Shown: positions 25,088-34,783 of the stretch, piece by piece
Position numbering within the stretch: position 1 is the first letter of the stretch
Layout of the letters: every line of letters begins with the position of its first letter
Notes under the pieces: model-generated
The model's database searches: none
Told to the model about the DNA's origin: nothing
The model's input: only the letters and a program-made list of their open reading frames with translations
Source: UBA1783 sp033808805
GTDB lineage: Bacteria > Bacillota_I > Bacilli_A > Erysipelotrichales > Erysipelotrichaceae
Length of the DNA: 64,000 nt
NCBI GenBank assembly: GCA_033808805.1
Contig: JAPXMY010000001.1
Span: forward strand, 321,180 to 385,179
Direction of reading: 5' to 3'
Program-made: the position numbers and the translations under genes

Positions 25088-25119
25088 ACCCTAAAAGTCT
25101 TCGATTACCCAATGGTTAG
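25088..25119 (-). repeat. Putative attR-like end
   Basis: ACCCTAAAA (25088-25096), a 13-nt gap, then CAATGGTTAG (25110-25119). Compared with the reverse complement of the left end, the inner 25 or so bases agree at most positions (shared T-C-G-n-T-T-A-n-C-C). The core itself is in direct orientation relative to the left copy. Confidence 0.55.
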
Positions 25120-25134
25120 AAGTGCCATTGTCCT

Positions 25135-25638
25135 TTATTTTTGGCGAATCGTTTCTGTACTTGTATAATTTATGCCATACGGTTGCGAATCATCAATGCT
25201 ATTTACAGTAATCTGGAAATCATAAATCTCGTATTCTCCATAGGAAATTTCCAAATTTGCAGAAAAGAAGACAACATTTTTTTCAAGACGCAAACCATCT
25301 TCCTGTCGATAGTAAGCATGAGTGTTTTCTGCCAAAGAAATATTACCCCAGTGGTTGTTATCAAAAAGAAAGAAGAGATTAGCAGAAGAATTCTTCTCTT
25401 TATCAAAAGCAACTACCACTACTTTAATAGGTGCGTTATTTTCAGTTGCGATAAGATAGTCCAACAGTTCATAGCCAGGATGATTATCGTTAAAGTTATC
25501 AATAAAACCATCCACGTCTGTCTCATATTGTATATCGTGCTGATTGGGATCTTCATTTTCTTTGTCCTTTTTAAAACAACCATTTAGTAAAACCATAAAA
25601 ACAATCAGTGTCAGAAAAATTCTGTTTTTAAATTTCAT
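25135..25638 (-). CDS. Lipoprotein of unknown function
   Basis: A 167-residue secreted lipoprotein. It has a basic start (M-K-F-K-N-R), a hydrophobic core and the lipobox L-L-N-G-C, with the Cys near residue 21 as the lipidation site. An acidic, hydrophilic linker follows and then a domain with mixed beta pattern that is not recognised. The ATG at 25638 has AGAGG 8 nt upstream; the TTG two codons earlier is unlikely. It is divergent from the TetR regulator and converges on the aldolase gene across the inserted element. Confidence 0.75.
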   Translation of the reverse strand: MKFKNRIFLTLIVFMVLLNGCFKKDKENEDPNQHDIQYETDVDGFIDNFNDNHPGYELLDYLIATENNAPIKVVVVAFDKEKNSSANLFFLFDNNHWGNISLAENTHAYYRQEDGLRLEKNVVFFSANLEISYGEYEIYDFQITVNSIDDSQPYGINYTSTETIRQK

Positions 25639-25766
25639 AATCAAAACCTCTAATTTACCTATGATAAATAGTATAGCAACAAAATTCTAAAGTAAATACA
25701 GGTTGGTAAAATATTCGTAAATTAATAATGAACAGGTGTTTACTCTGGTGGGAAATAGTGTATAAT

Positions 25767-25784
25767 AATAAACGGGAGTTTATT
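25767..25784 (+). promoter_or_regulatory. TetR-type operator overlapping the ribosome-binding site
   Basis: A perfect palindrome AATAAAC-GGGA-GTTTATT begins right after TATAAT (25761-25766) and includes the GGGAG ribosome-binding site of the tetR-family gene. Its place and symmetry fit autoregulation by the encoded repressor. Confidence 0.6.
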
Positions 25785-25787
25785 ATT

Positions 25788-26420
25788 ATGGCACAGGTAT
25801 TAAAAGAAGAAGTTAGAGACAAAATAATAACAGCTGCTAAAGAGGAATTTTTAAAAAAAGGATATAAAGATGCCAGCATGAGATCTATTGCTAGAAAAAG
25901 CAAGATGACAGTGGGCAATTTATATCGTTATTTTTCTGGTAAAGAAGAATTGATAGTTCAGATTGTTTCTCCACCAATGTTGTTGTTAGACAGACTCTTA
26001 AAGAAAATAACAGGCGACAAGCTGACTTTTTATTCTGAGTACATCGATTTAAGTGGTGAGAACCTGTCAAATTTAAAAGAAAAAATTAATATTTTTGTGG
26101 AAGGGCTGGTTGAAATCTACCAACAGCACAAAGTTGAATTTAATGTTCTGATGATGCATTCAGAATTAAACGATGAAATAACAAAATGGTGCGCTAAACT
26201 GATAAAACATCTTTTAATAGTCAGCAACAGTATAGGGGAATACGAAGAAGAAGCTTTTATGCTTGCTCAAAGTTATGCTGTTGGACTGTTTAGCGGACTG
26301 AAGGAAATATTTGCCATAAGTGAACTGAACACAGAAAGACTAAAGAATGTAACAAAACTGTATCTGGAAAGTTGTCTTTCGATGTTTCAGTTTGATGCTA
26401 GAAAGAGTTTAGGTGACTAA
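25788..26420 (+). CDS. TetR/AcrR family transcriptional regulator
   Basis: A 210-residue regulator. The N-terminal helix-turn-helix domain is clear (A-A-K-E-E-F-L-K-K-G-Y, then S-M-R-S-I-A-R-K-S-K-M-T-V-G-N-L-Y-R-Y-F); the C-terminal ligand domain is not assigned. The ATG at 25788 is chosen because GGGAG precedes it; the open frame runs upstream through the promoter. The gene stop overlaps the ribosome-binding region of the ABC ATPase gene, so it leads a three-gene operon and probably controls it through the palindrome at 25767-25784. Confidence 0.88.
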   Translation: MAQVLKEEVRDKIITAAKEEFLKKGYKDASMRSIARKSKMTVGNLYRYFSGKEELIVQIVSPPMLLLDRLLKKITGDKLTFYSEYIDLSGENLSNLKEKINIFVEGLVEIYQQHKVEFNVLMMHSELNDEITKWCAKLIKHLLIVSNSIGEYEEEAFMLAQSYAVGLFSGLKEIFAISELNTERLKNVTKLYLESCLSMFQFDARKSLGD

Positions 26421-26421
26421 T

Positions 26422-27123
26422 GTGAGTTTTATAGAATTTAAAAATGTTTCAAAAGTATATAAGATGGGCGAAGTGGAAATTAAAGCCTTGGATGATGTTT
26501 CGTTTGAAATTGAAAAAGGAGAATTTGTCTGTGTCTTAGGTGCTTCAGGGGCTGGTAAAACAACAATTCTTAATATTTTAGGTGGAATGGACAGTGCCAC
26601 AAGTGGAACAATTGTTGTTGGTGATAAAGATATATCTAACGCTGATGATAAACAGCTGTGTGAGTATCGCCGCTATGATATCGGTTTTGTATTCCAGTTT
26701 TATAATCTGGTGCAAAATCTGACAGCGATAGAAAATGTTGAACTGGTAACACAGATTGCCGAAGATCCAATGAGTTCAAAAGAAGTTCTTAAAATAGTAG
26801 GTCTGCAGGATAGAATGCATAATTTTCCTTCACAACTTTCCGGTGGGGAACAGCAACGTGTGGCAATTGCCAGAGCGGTAGCTAAAAACCCCAAGCTTTT
26901 ATTGTGCGATGAACCAACTGGAGCTTTAGATTATGTAACAGGTAAACAGGTTTTAAAAGTGTTACAGGATATGTGTTATAACCATGGTATGACAGTAATT
27001 ATGATTACCCACAATGCCGCTTTAGCTGATATGGCAGATAAAGTTATCAGGGTTAAGAGTGGGAAAATCCTGAATATAAAGATTAATGAAAATCCAAAGA
27101 ATGTAGAGGATATTGAATACTGA
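26422..27123 (+). CDS. ABC transporter ATP-binding protein (MacB/LolD type)
   Basis: A 233-residue ATPase. Walker A is G-A-S-G-A-G-K-T-T, the signature L-S-G-G-E-Q-Q-R, and Walker B L-L-L-C-D-E-P-T-G-A-L-D. The sequence falls in the MacB/LolD/FtsE group, which pairs with FtsX-fold permeases. A GTG start at 26422 follows AGGTG. The TGA stop overlaps the permease ATG by one base (TGATG), so the two are coupled. Confidence 0.92.
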   Translation: MSFIEFKNVSKVYKMGEVEIKALDDVSFEIEKGEFVCVLGASGAGKTTILNILGGMDSATSGTIVVGDKDISNADDKQLCEYRRYDIGFVFQFYNLVQNLTAIENVELVTQIAEDPMSSKEVLKIVGLQDRMHNFPSQLSGGEQQRVAIARAVAKNPKLLLCDEPTGALDYVTGKQVLKVLQDMCYNHGMTVIMITHNAALADMADKVIRVKSGKILNIKINENPKNVEDIEY

Positions 27124-30100
27124 TGTTTAGAAAAGATACATTTAGATTAATAAAGAAGAGCTTAAATAGGTTTTTATCGCTGGTAAGCATAGTAGCTATT
27201 GGTACGGGTTTTATGATGGGGTTGTTGTCATCGGCTACATTAATGAGAAACAGTGTGGACAAATATAACATTGATTCAAATCTTCATGATATTCAGCTAT
27301 TTTCTTCATATGGGTTTTGTGATGAAGATATAGGGATGATAAAAAAAATAGATTTTATTGATGGTGTTTTTGCCTCAAAGATGCAGGATGTATTCATTAA
27401 TGTTGAAAACCAGGGACAGAGAATAATCAGATTAAGGGAGTTGGATAGTGATGTCAACAAATTTGAACTGATAGAAGGTCGACTTCCAATGAAAGATAAT
27501 GAAGCAGTCTACATTGTTGGAGAATTTGCGGCTTTTGAAATCGGAGATAAAATAAAAATATATTTGGATGATTCTGATGTTTCAGAACTTATAAAAAATA
27601 CCGAGTTTACAATAGTGGGAAAAGTTAAAAGTAGTGAATATATGTCACTGTTTTTGTCGACTTCATTACTGAAGAATTTGGATTTAAACAATGTCTTTTA
27701 TATTCCAAACGGCAATTTCCTTAGCGATTACTATACAACAGTATATTTATCAGTAAAAAACGCTCAAGATTATCAGACAACTTCAAATGAATATTTTGAT
27801 TTTGTGAATGCCAAAATTGAAGATCTGGAAATGATTACCATAGAACAGCAGAACTGCTTAAAAGAGCGATTGCTGATTGATATTGAAAAAGAGATTATTG
27901 AAGGAGAAGAGCTACTTCAGCAAAAAAAGGCTGATGGTGAAAAAGAGCTGGAAGAGGCAAGATTAAAGTTGGAAGAAGCCAATCTGATGTTAATTATTGC
28001 TCAAATGGAGATAGACAACAATCTTTTAACCTTGAAGAGTTCTGAAAAGAAATTGCTGGAAAACGAAAAACTCGTTAACAGCAATCTGAAGCAGGTTAAC
28101 GAGGCAATAAAAAAATTAGAAACTGAGCAAAATAAAAGCATTGATGAAATATATAGTCAAATGACGACTTTATATCAGACATATAAAGCATTAGAAAGAA
28201 TTGGAACAATCGAAAATGAAACTACTGATAATTTATATGCTCAGATTGTCCAGCAGAACAACAATTTGAATTTAATAATCAATGAAAATAGAGCTTTAAA
28301 ACAGGAATATGAAGCTCAATTAGTTGTGGTTAATAATAAACTGGCCACTGAAACAGATCCGCAGGAAATTGCAGATCTTAATTCACAGAAAGCTAACCTG
28401 CAGACAAGAATTGCCACCTGTGAGATAACAATTCAAACCTGCCAGGAAATTTTAGTCATCAACCAGCAGGTAATAGATAGTATCGAAAATAATCCAGATG
28501 GAGGCATAAGTCCAACACAAATGGCGATGGATGAAATCGATCAGATGGCTGGCGGTTCAATTGAAACTACCTACATTCAACTGACGCAGCTGGTTGAAGG
28601 GAAAAAGGAATTAGAAGCAGCAAAGGCAGAAATCGAAGCAGGTAAAAAACAGATTGCTGATGGTAAAAAGCAGCTTGATGCAGCTCAAAAGGAGCTGGAC
28701 ATCAATAAAAAAGAATATCATGATGGCTTAGAACAATATCGTGAGGGCTTGATAAAGTTTAATAATGAAATAGAAAAAGCTGAAAATGAACTTAAGTTAG
28801 CCCGCCAGCAATTGAAAGAACTTCCTGATGCCAACTGGATGATTTTAGATCGAGATTATCATTATGCGAGCATCATGTTTAAAAATACCGTTTCACAAAT
28901 GCAGGCAATTGGCTCAATCTTACCACTTTTGTTCTATCTGGTAGCTGCTTTAATATGTATGACCACAATGACTCGTCTAATTGATGAGCAAAGAGGTCAG
29001 ATAGGAATATTCAGGGCTTTAGGTTTTGGTCGCGGCCAAATAGTTGGCAAATATCTAGAGTATGCCTTTATTGCGACCATCTTTGGTTCGGTACTGGGAA
29101 TCTTTACTGGCCAACTGCTATTTCCAACGGTTATATATAATACCTGGAGATTGATGTATGATTTTCCAGATTTTCTTATGTCTTATCCATTTAAGAACAT
29201 TTTAATCTGTTTTGCCAGTTTCAGTGTATTGATGCTTGCTGTTACTGCCGGTGTTGTCGCACAGAATCTGAAGGAAGCACCAGCTCAGCTTATGAGACCA
29301 AAAGCTCCTAAAAAAGCCAAGAAGGTTTTTTTGGAAAAGATCAGGTTTATCTGGAGCAGATTATCTTTTACCAGCAAAATAACTGTCAGAAATATTTTCA
29401 GATATAAAACAAGATTCTTTATGACTGTAATTGGGGTTGCGGGATGTACCAGTTTGTTGGTGCTTGGCTTTGGCATTAAGGATTCAATAAGCAATATAGT
29501 AAATATCCAATATAAAGAGTTCTGGACCTATAATACTATCGTCAATCTGGAAAATGATCATAATTTAGATGATGTCATCTTAATATTGGAAAATAATTTA
29601 GATAATGAGTTTATCGTCCCTATGATGACCTATAATGGTAAAGTCTATAACTCAAATCATGATGCCACGATAATTGTCGAGGTATTGGATGCTAGAAGTG
29701 CTGGTAATATTTTCAATCTTTATGATATAAAAACAAATGAAAAACTGAAGTTAAACAACAAAGGAGTTATTGTTTCTGAAAAGTTTGCCAGACTTAATGA
29801 TATAAAGTCCGGTGATTTTATCATCATTGAATCAATTAATGGAATAAAAGCAGAAGTTCAGGTTACTGACATCTGTAAAATGCATTTCCAGCATTATTTA
29901 TACATTTCTGATAATCTCTATAAGCAGCTGTTTGATGAAGCAATCCATTATAATAAAATAGCTATCACCAATTACAAGGGTTATGAAAATGTTGGCCAGA
30001 GTTTAGAGAATGTTAAGAATGTCGCTTCGGTAACAGACTTCACTTCCTTTGTAGATCAGTTCAACTCAACGATTGAAGCTCTGGATATTATTATTGGAGC

Positions 30101-30482
30101 GGTTATCATAACTTCTGGTGCGCTAGCCTTTGTAGTATTGTTAAATCTGACACAGGTCAACATTTCAGAAAGAACAAGGGAAATTGCAACCTTAAAAGTA
30201 ATCGGTTTGAGAGACCGTGAAATCTATAGTTATCTGTTTAAGGAGATATTGATGCTTTCAGCCATTGGGGGAATCTGCGGTTTACCTTTAGGAATGGTTG
30301 AACTGAAAATGGTTATGTCAATAATTGAAATAGATATGATTTTATTTCCAACAGAAATTAAACTGCTCAGTTATGTACTGGCTTATGGAATAACCTTTAT
30401 TTTCACATTCGTTGTCCTGTTATTTACCAGAAGACCATTAAGAAAAATAGAGATGGTTGAATCTTTAAAATCAGTTGAATAA
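27123..30482 (+). CDS. Large FtsX-fold ABC permease with an extracellular coiled coil
   Basis: A 1119-residue permease. A membrane helix at about 18-36 is followed by a MacB-like periplasmic-type domain, then a Glu/Lys/Gln-rich coiled-coil stretch at about 245-580. An FtsX core with three helices lies near 595-720. A second half begins with a helix near 765, then an extracellular domain, then a second FtsX core at about 990-1110. Such type VII permeases work by mechanotransmission or export rather than classic import. In Bacillota, TetR-linked systems of this shape are related to drug or peptide resistance and cell-envelope work; the cargo here is unknown. Confidence 0.85.
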   Translation: MFRKDTFRLIKKSLNRFLSLVSIVAIGTGFMMGLLSSATLMRNSVDKYNIDSNLHDIQLFSSYGFCDEDIGMIKKIDFIDGVFASKMQDVFINVENQGQRIIRLRELDSDVNKFELIEGRLPMKDNEAVYIVGEFAAFEIGDKIKIYLDDSDVSELIKNTEFTIVGKVKSSEYMSLFLSTSLLKNLDLNNVFYIPNGNFLSDYYTTVYLSVKNAQDYQTTSNEYFDFVNAKIEDLEMITIEQQNCLKERLLIDIEKEIIEGEELLQQKKADGEKELEEARLKLEEANLMLIIAQMEIDNNLLTLKSSEKKLLENEKLVNSNLKQVNEAIKKLETEQNKSIDEIYSQMTTLYQTYKALERIGTIENETTDNLYAQIVQQNNNLNLIINENRALKQEYEAQLVVVNNKLATETDPQEIADLNSQKANLQTRIATCEITIQTCQEILVINQQVIDSIENNPDGGISPTQMAMDEIDQMAGGSIETTYIQLTQLVEGKKELEAAKAEIEAGKKQIADGKKQLDAAQKELDINKKEYHDGLEQYREGLIKFNNEIEKAENELKLARQQLKELPDANWMILDRDYHYASIMFKNTVSQMQAIGSILPLLFYLVAALICMTTMTRLIDEQRGQIGIFRALGFGRGQIVGKYLEYAFIATIFGSVLGIFTGQLLFPTVIYNTWRLMYDFPDFLMSYPFKNILICFASFSVLMLAVTAGVVAQNLKEAPAQLMRPKAPKKAKKVFLEKIRFIWSRLSFTSKITVRNIFRYKTRFFMTVIGVAGCTSLLVLGFGIKDSISNIVNIQYKEFWTYNTIVNLENDHNLDDVILILENNLDNEFIVPMMTYNGKVYNSNHDATIIVEVLDARSAGNIFNLYDIKTNEKLKLNNKGVIVSEKFARLNDIKSGDFIIIESINGIKAEVQVTDICKMHFQHYLYISDNLYKQLFDEAIHYNKIAITNYKGYENVGQSLENVKNVASVTDFTSFVDQFNSTIEALDIIIGAVIITSGALAFVVLLNLTQVNISERTREIATLKVIGLRDREIYSYLFKEILMLSAIGGICGLPLGMVELKMVMSIIEIDMILFPTEIKLLSYVLAYGITFIFTFVVLLFTRRPLRKIEMVESLKSVE

Positions 30483-30558
30483 GGAAATAAGGTTTCAAAC
30501 AAAAAAGTTCTATAATTTTTGTTCAAAATGTAGTACAATTCATAATGGAGGATTGTTT

Positions 30559-32391
30559 ATGGATTTAGATAAACTTAAAAGTTTTTATGATGGCTATGGT
30601 ATGCAAAGCTATGAAATCTTTGGCGCTCACCTGCATGAAAACGGAACAATCTTTAGATTATATGCTCCAAATGCCAAGAGTGTAAGAATAGTTGGCGATT
30701 TCAATAATTGGAATATTAATGAAACATTTCTGTTTAAATCAGATTTGGGATTTTGGGAAATCTTTTTGGAAAATGTTGGAGAATATGCCAGATACAAATA
30801 TGTAATTGAAGATAAAAAAGGTAAACTGGTGGAAAAAGCTGACCCGTACGGGTTTTATAATGAATTAAGACCGGGAGTATGTAATAAAGTAGTATCTCTT
30901 GAGTATCCCTGGAAGGATCAACAATGGATGGCTACTAGAGATAAGTGTTTTGATAAACCGATGAATATATATGAAATTCATCTTGGAGGGTTTAAACGTA
31001 ACTCTGAAGGTAAGTGGCTGACTTATTATGAGATGATTGATGAAGTAATTCCGTATGTAGTTGAAATGGGATACACCCATGTTGAGCTGTTGCCATTAAA
31101 CGAGCACGCTTTAGATGCTTCCTGGGGTTATCAGCAATATGGCTATCATTCAGTTACTTCCAGGTATGGTTCACCATATCAACTGATGATGTTTATTGAT
31201 GCCTGCCATCAGGCTAATATCGGGGTTCTTATGGATGTGGTACTGGTGCATTTCTTAAAGGATACCTTTGGTTTGGCAAGATTTGATGGCACACCGCTGT
31301 ATGAATCAAGTGATAAAAGATACAATGAAAGTCAATGGGGAACATATTACTTTGATTTTTCTAAAAACATCGTAAAAAGTTTTCTATTAAGCAGTGTCTG
31401 TCTGTGGCTGGATAAATATCATATTGATGGAGTCAGAGTTGATGCTGTCAGTAATCTGATTTATTATCATGGCAACAAGCAGCTTGGGGAAAATAAAGAA
31501 GCAATAAGTTTCATTAAACGCTTCAATTATCATATTCATCAGAATTATCCAAGTGTAATCACTATGGCTGAAGACAGCAGCGATTATCCAAAGGTTACTG
31601 GTAATGAAGTTGAAGGTTTAGGATTTGACTATAAATGGGATCTGGGATGGATGAATGATACCTTAAAGTATTATGAAATGGATCCAGAATACCGTAAGCA
31701 TCATCATAATTTAATAAATTTCTCAATGGCTTATTTTTACTCGGAAAAGTTTATAAACCCATTTTCACATGACGAAGTTGTGCACTCTAAAAAGACAATC
31801 GTCGACAAAATGTGGGGAAGTTACGAAGATAAATTCAGACAATGTAGAAACCTGATGGTCTATATGTATACCCATCCAGGCAAAAAGCTGAACTTTATGG
31901 GAAATGAAATTGCCTCTTTCAGAGAATTTGATGAGAATAAAGAACTAGACTGGTTTATTCTGCAATATCCAATTCATGACAGTTTTAAAAGATTGTGCCG
32001 TGATTTGAATCTGATTTATAAATCTCATCCAGCTTTCTATAAGTATGACTACGATCATAAGGGATTTAAATGGATTGATGCTGATAATAACAAGCAGAGG
32101 GTTTACAGTTATATAAGATTTGATGATGACAACTGTTATGTAGTAGTATTGAATATGGCTCCTGTAGCATATGAACAGTTTGAAATAGGAGTGCCTACAT
32201 ATGGTTGGTTTACAGAAATAATGAATTCAGAAAAAGACATCTATGGCGGATGTAATATGTGTAATTTCAACAAAATACAGGCAAAAAAAGGAAACTTGCA
32301 CAATATGAAATACAAATTAAATATTCGACTTGCACCATATGCAGCGGTAATATTTGAGGCAAAATTACGTAATGGAGGTAAAAATGTTTAG
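30559..32391 (+). CDS. glgB: 1,4-alpha-glucan branching enzyme
   Basis: A 610-residue GH13 enzyme that makes alpha-1,6 branches in glycogen. It has an N-terminal CBM48-like domain (F-R-L-Y-A-P-N-A, V-G-D-F-N-N-W), then the GH13 barrel with the nucleophile D295 in R-V-D-A, acid E338 in A-E-D-S-S and the H404-D405 pair in S-H-D-E. ATGGAGG lies before the ATG at 30559; the frame is open further upstream without a start signal. The stop overlaps the glgP start by 8 nt. It leads the first half of the glycogen cluster. Confidence 0.93.
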   Translation: MDLDKLKSFYDGYGMQSYEIFGAHLHENGTIFRLYAPNAKSVRIVGDFNNWNINETFLFKSDLGFWEIFLENVGEYARYKYVIEDKKGKLVEKADPYGFYNELRPGVCNKVVSLEYPWKDQQWMATRDKCFDKPMNIYEIHLGGFKRNSEGKWLTYYEMIDEVIPYVVEMGYTHVELLPLNEHALDASWGYQQYGYHSVTSRYGSPYQLMMFIDACHQANIGVLMDVVLVHFLKDTFGLARFDGTPLYESSDKRYNESQWGTYYFDFSKNIVKSFLLSSVCLWLDKYHIDGVRVDAVSNLIYYHGNKQLGENKEAISFIKRFNYHIHQNYPSVITMAEDSSDYPKVTGNEVEGLGFDYKWDLGWMNDTLKYYEMDPEYRKHHHNLINFSMAYFYSEKFINPFSHDEVVHSKKTIVDKMWGSYEDKFRQCRNLMVYMYTHPGKKLNFMGNEIASFREFDENKELDWFILQYPIHDSFKRLCRDLNLIYKSHPAFYKYDYDHKGFKWIDADNNKQRVYSYIRFDDDNCYVVVLNMAPVAYEQFEIGVPTYGWFTEIMNSEKDIYGGCNMCNFNKIQAKKGNLHNMKYKLNIRLAPYAAVIFEAKLRNGGKNV

Positions 32392-34783
32392 TAATAAAGA
32401 AGAATTTATAGCTCAATACTGTCAGACAGTTATTGAAAAATATGGGCACGGGGTTGAGTATACTCGACCATCAGAGAGGTATCTGGTTTTAGGAGAAATG
32501 GTTAAAAACTATGCTTCAAGAAACTGGAAAGAAGCAAAAGAAGCAGTAATTGAAAATCAGCAGAAGCAGTTGTTCTATTTCTCAATGGAGTTTTTAATTG
32601 GCAGGCTTCTGACAAGTAATTTAATGAACTTAGGTATCTATGACATTGTTAAAGAAGGATTAGCGGACTTAGGTTTTGATATCAATGAAATTGAAGAATT
32701 GGAAACCGATGCTGGCTTAGGAAATGGTGGTTTAGGAAGACTGGCTGCCTGTTTCTTAGATTCAATTGCCACTCTGAATTTACCAGGTCATGGCAATACT
32801 ATCAGATACGAATATGGTCTTTTCAAGCAGATAATTGAAGAGGATAAGCAGGTAGAAGTACCTGACATCTGGTTGAAATATGGTAATCCTTGGGAAGTAA
32901 GAAAATCAGACAGTGCTGTTGAAGTCAAGTTCTATGGTCATGTTGAAACTTTCTGGAATGAACATGGAATTATGGATGTTAAACATGTCGATGCCGAAGT
33001 TATCAGAGCTGTACCATATGATATGGCAGTTGTTGGTGCCAACAACAAATGTGTTAACACGCTAAGATTGTGGAAGCCGGAAGCAAGTGATAATGCTCCA
33101 GCTGGACAGGACTTTATCAAATACATTCAAGATGTTAATAAAATCTGCCAGAATGTTTATCCAGATGATTCAACTGAAGAAGGAAGAATGTTGAGAATTA
33201 AGCAGGAATATTTCTTCGTTTCAGCTGGTTTGCAAACAATTATTAAAGGACATTATGATAACTATAAGACTTTAGATAATCTGCATGAAAAAGTAATCAT
33301 TCAGTTAAATGATACTCATCCGATTTTAATTATTCCAGAATTAATGAGAATAATGTTAGATGAATTCCATTATTCCTGGGATCATGCCTGGAGTATTGTT
33401 ACTAAAACAGTAGCTTATACAAACCATACAATTATGCAGGAAGCTTTAGAAAAATGGCCTGTTAAGATGATTAATAAATTACTTCCTAGAATTTTTATCC
33501 TTATTCAGGAAATAGATAACCGCTTCAGAGCAGAAGTTTATTCAAAAACATATGATTTTAAATTAGTTGAAAGAGTAGCTGTTATCAGAGATGGTATGGT
33601 TCATATGTCAAACATGGCCAACGCAACCGCTTTCTCAGTTAACGGAGTGGCTAAAATCCATTCTCAAATCTTAAAAGATGATGTAATGAAGGATTTTTAT
33701 CGTTTGTTTCCAAGCAAGTTCAACAATAAGACTAATGGTGTAACTCCTAGAAGATGGCTATATTATTCAAATCCACAGTTAACCAGCTTATTAAAGGAAA
33801 CTATTGGTGAAGGATTTATGACAGATCTGACTCAGATAGCTGAATTAAAAAATTATGTTGAAGATCAGGAAGTTATCAATAAGTTCAATGAAGTAAAATT
33901 ACAAAGAAAACAGATTTTAGTTGACTACATCGAGAAAACAATGGGATTAAAACTGAATCCTGACAGTATCTTTGATGTTCAGGCTAAACGTCTGCATGCT
34001 TATAAGCGTCAGATGCTGAATTGTATGAATATCATTTACCTGTATCAAAAGATTAAGAGTAATCCAAACTTTAGAATGCATCCGACAACTTTCTTATTCA
34101 GTGCCAAGGCTGCACCAAGCTATGTCTTTGCCAAAAAGGTTATTCAGTTAATCAATACCTTGCAAAGAGTTATCAACAATGACCCTGAAGTTAATAAATA
34201 TATCAATGTAGTATTTATTCCTAACTACAGCGTATCAATTGCGGAAATCCTGTTAAATGCTGCTGATGTCAGCGAACAGATTTCAACAGCCGGAAAAGAA
34301 GCAAGCGGTACTGGAAATATGAAATTGATGATGAATGGTGCCATTACAATTGGGACACTGGATGGAGCTAATGTAGAAATCAGAGAAAATGTTGGTGATG
34401 AAAATATCTTCATTTTCGGCAATACAGTTGAAGAGCTAAGAGTATTAAGAAATACTGGTTACAATGCCTTTGATTATTATCACAAGGATCCAGAGATTAA
34501 AAATGTGATGGATTCACTGGTGGATGGGACATGGTCGACAAATAAAGAAGAGTTCAAAGGCATCTTTGATGAAATCATGTATCGAAATGATGAGTTCTTC
34601 CTATTAGCTGATTTTAGAGCTTATGTCGAAACTCAAAGAAAAATTAATGAATTATATCAGGATAGAAACGCATTTGCGACAATGTGTCTAAAAAATATCG
34701 CTAGCAGTGCCTATTTCTCATCTGATAGAACAATCAAAGATTACAATAGAGATATCTGGAATTTAGAGGAGATTAAATTTTAA
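32384..34783 (+). CDS. glgP: Glycogen phosphorylase
   Basis: A 799-residue GT35 enzyme that releases glucose-1-phosphate from glycogen ends. The PLP-binding lysine is K647 in G-T-G-N-M-K, and the region D-A-G-L-G-N-G-G-L-G-R near residue 108 is typical. GGAGG lies 8 nt before the ATG at 32384, inside the end of glgB. The next gene starts on the base after the stop, so transcription and translation are tightly linked. Together with the debrancher it allows full glycogen breakdown. Confidence 0.95.
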   Translation: MFSNKEEFIAQYCQTVIEKYGHGVEYTRPSERYLVLGEMVKNYASRNWKEAKEAVIENQQKQLFYFSMEFLIGRLLTSNLMNLGIYDIVKEGLADLGFDINEIEELETDAGLGNGGLGRLAACFLDSIATLNLPGHGNTIRYEYGLFKQIIEEDKQVEVPDIWLKYGNPWEVRKSDSAVEVKFYGHVETFWNEHGIMDVKHVDAEVIRAVPYDMAVVGANNKCVNTLRLWKPEASDNAPAGQDFIKYIQDVNKICQNVYPDDSTEEGRMLRIKQEYFFVSAGLQTIIKGHYDNYKTLDNLHEKVIIQLNDTHPILIIPELMRIMLDEFHYSWDHAWSIVTKTVAYTNHTIMQEALEKWPVKMINKLLPRIFILIQEIDNRFRAEVYSKTYDFKLVERVAVIRDGMVHMSNMANATAFSVNGVAKIHSQILKDDVMKDFYRLFPSKFNNKTNGVTPRRWLYYSNPQLTSLLKETIGEGFMTDLTQIAELKNYVEDQEVINKFNEVKLQRKQILVDYIEKTMGLKLNPDSIFDVQAKRLHAYKRQMLNCMNIIYLYQKIKSNPNFRMHPTTFLFSAKAAPSYVFAKKVIQLINTLQRVINNDPEVNKYINVVFIPNYSVSIAEILLNAADVSEQISTAGKEASGTGNMKLMMNGAITIGTLDGANVEIRENVGDENIFIFGNTVEELRVLRNTGYNAFDYYHKDPEIKNVMDSLVDGTWSTNKEEFKGIFDEIMYRNDEFFLLADFRAYVETQRKINELYQDRNAFATMCLKNIASSAYFSSDRTIKDYNRDIWNLEEIKF

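Larger units (their letters stand above)
24657..25134. other. Right part of the accessory element, non-coding
   Basis: These 478 bases have no intact gene. They contain the restriction operon terminator, the ISL3 remnant, a strong minus-strand hairpin (25048-25076), ACCCTAAAA (25088-25096) and the right copy of the 10-bp repeat (25110-25119). Confidence 0.6.

Noticed and set aside
25141..25587. Plus-strand frame opposite the lipoprotein gene
   Set aside because: The minus-strand frame has a ribosome-binding site and a lipobox; the plus-strand product is a hydrophobic antisense shadow.
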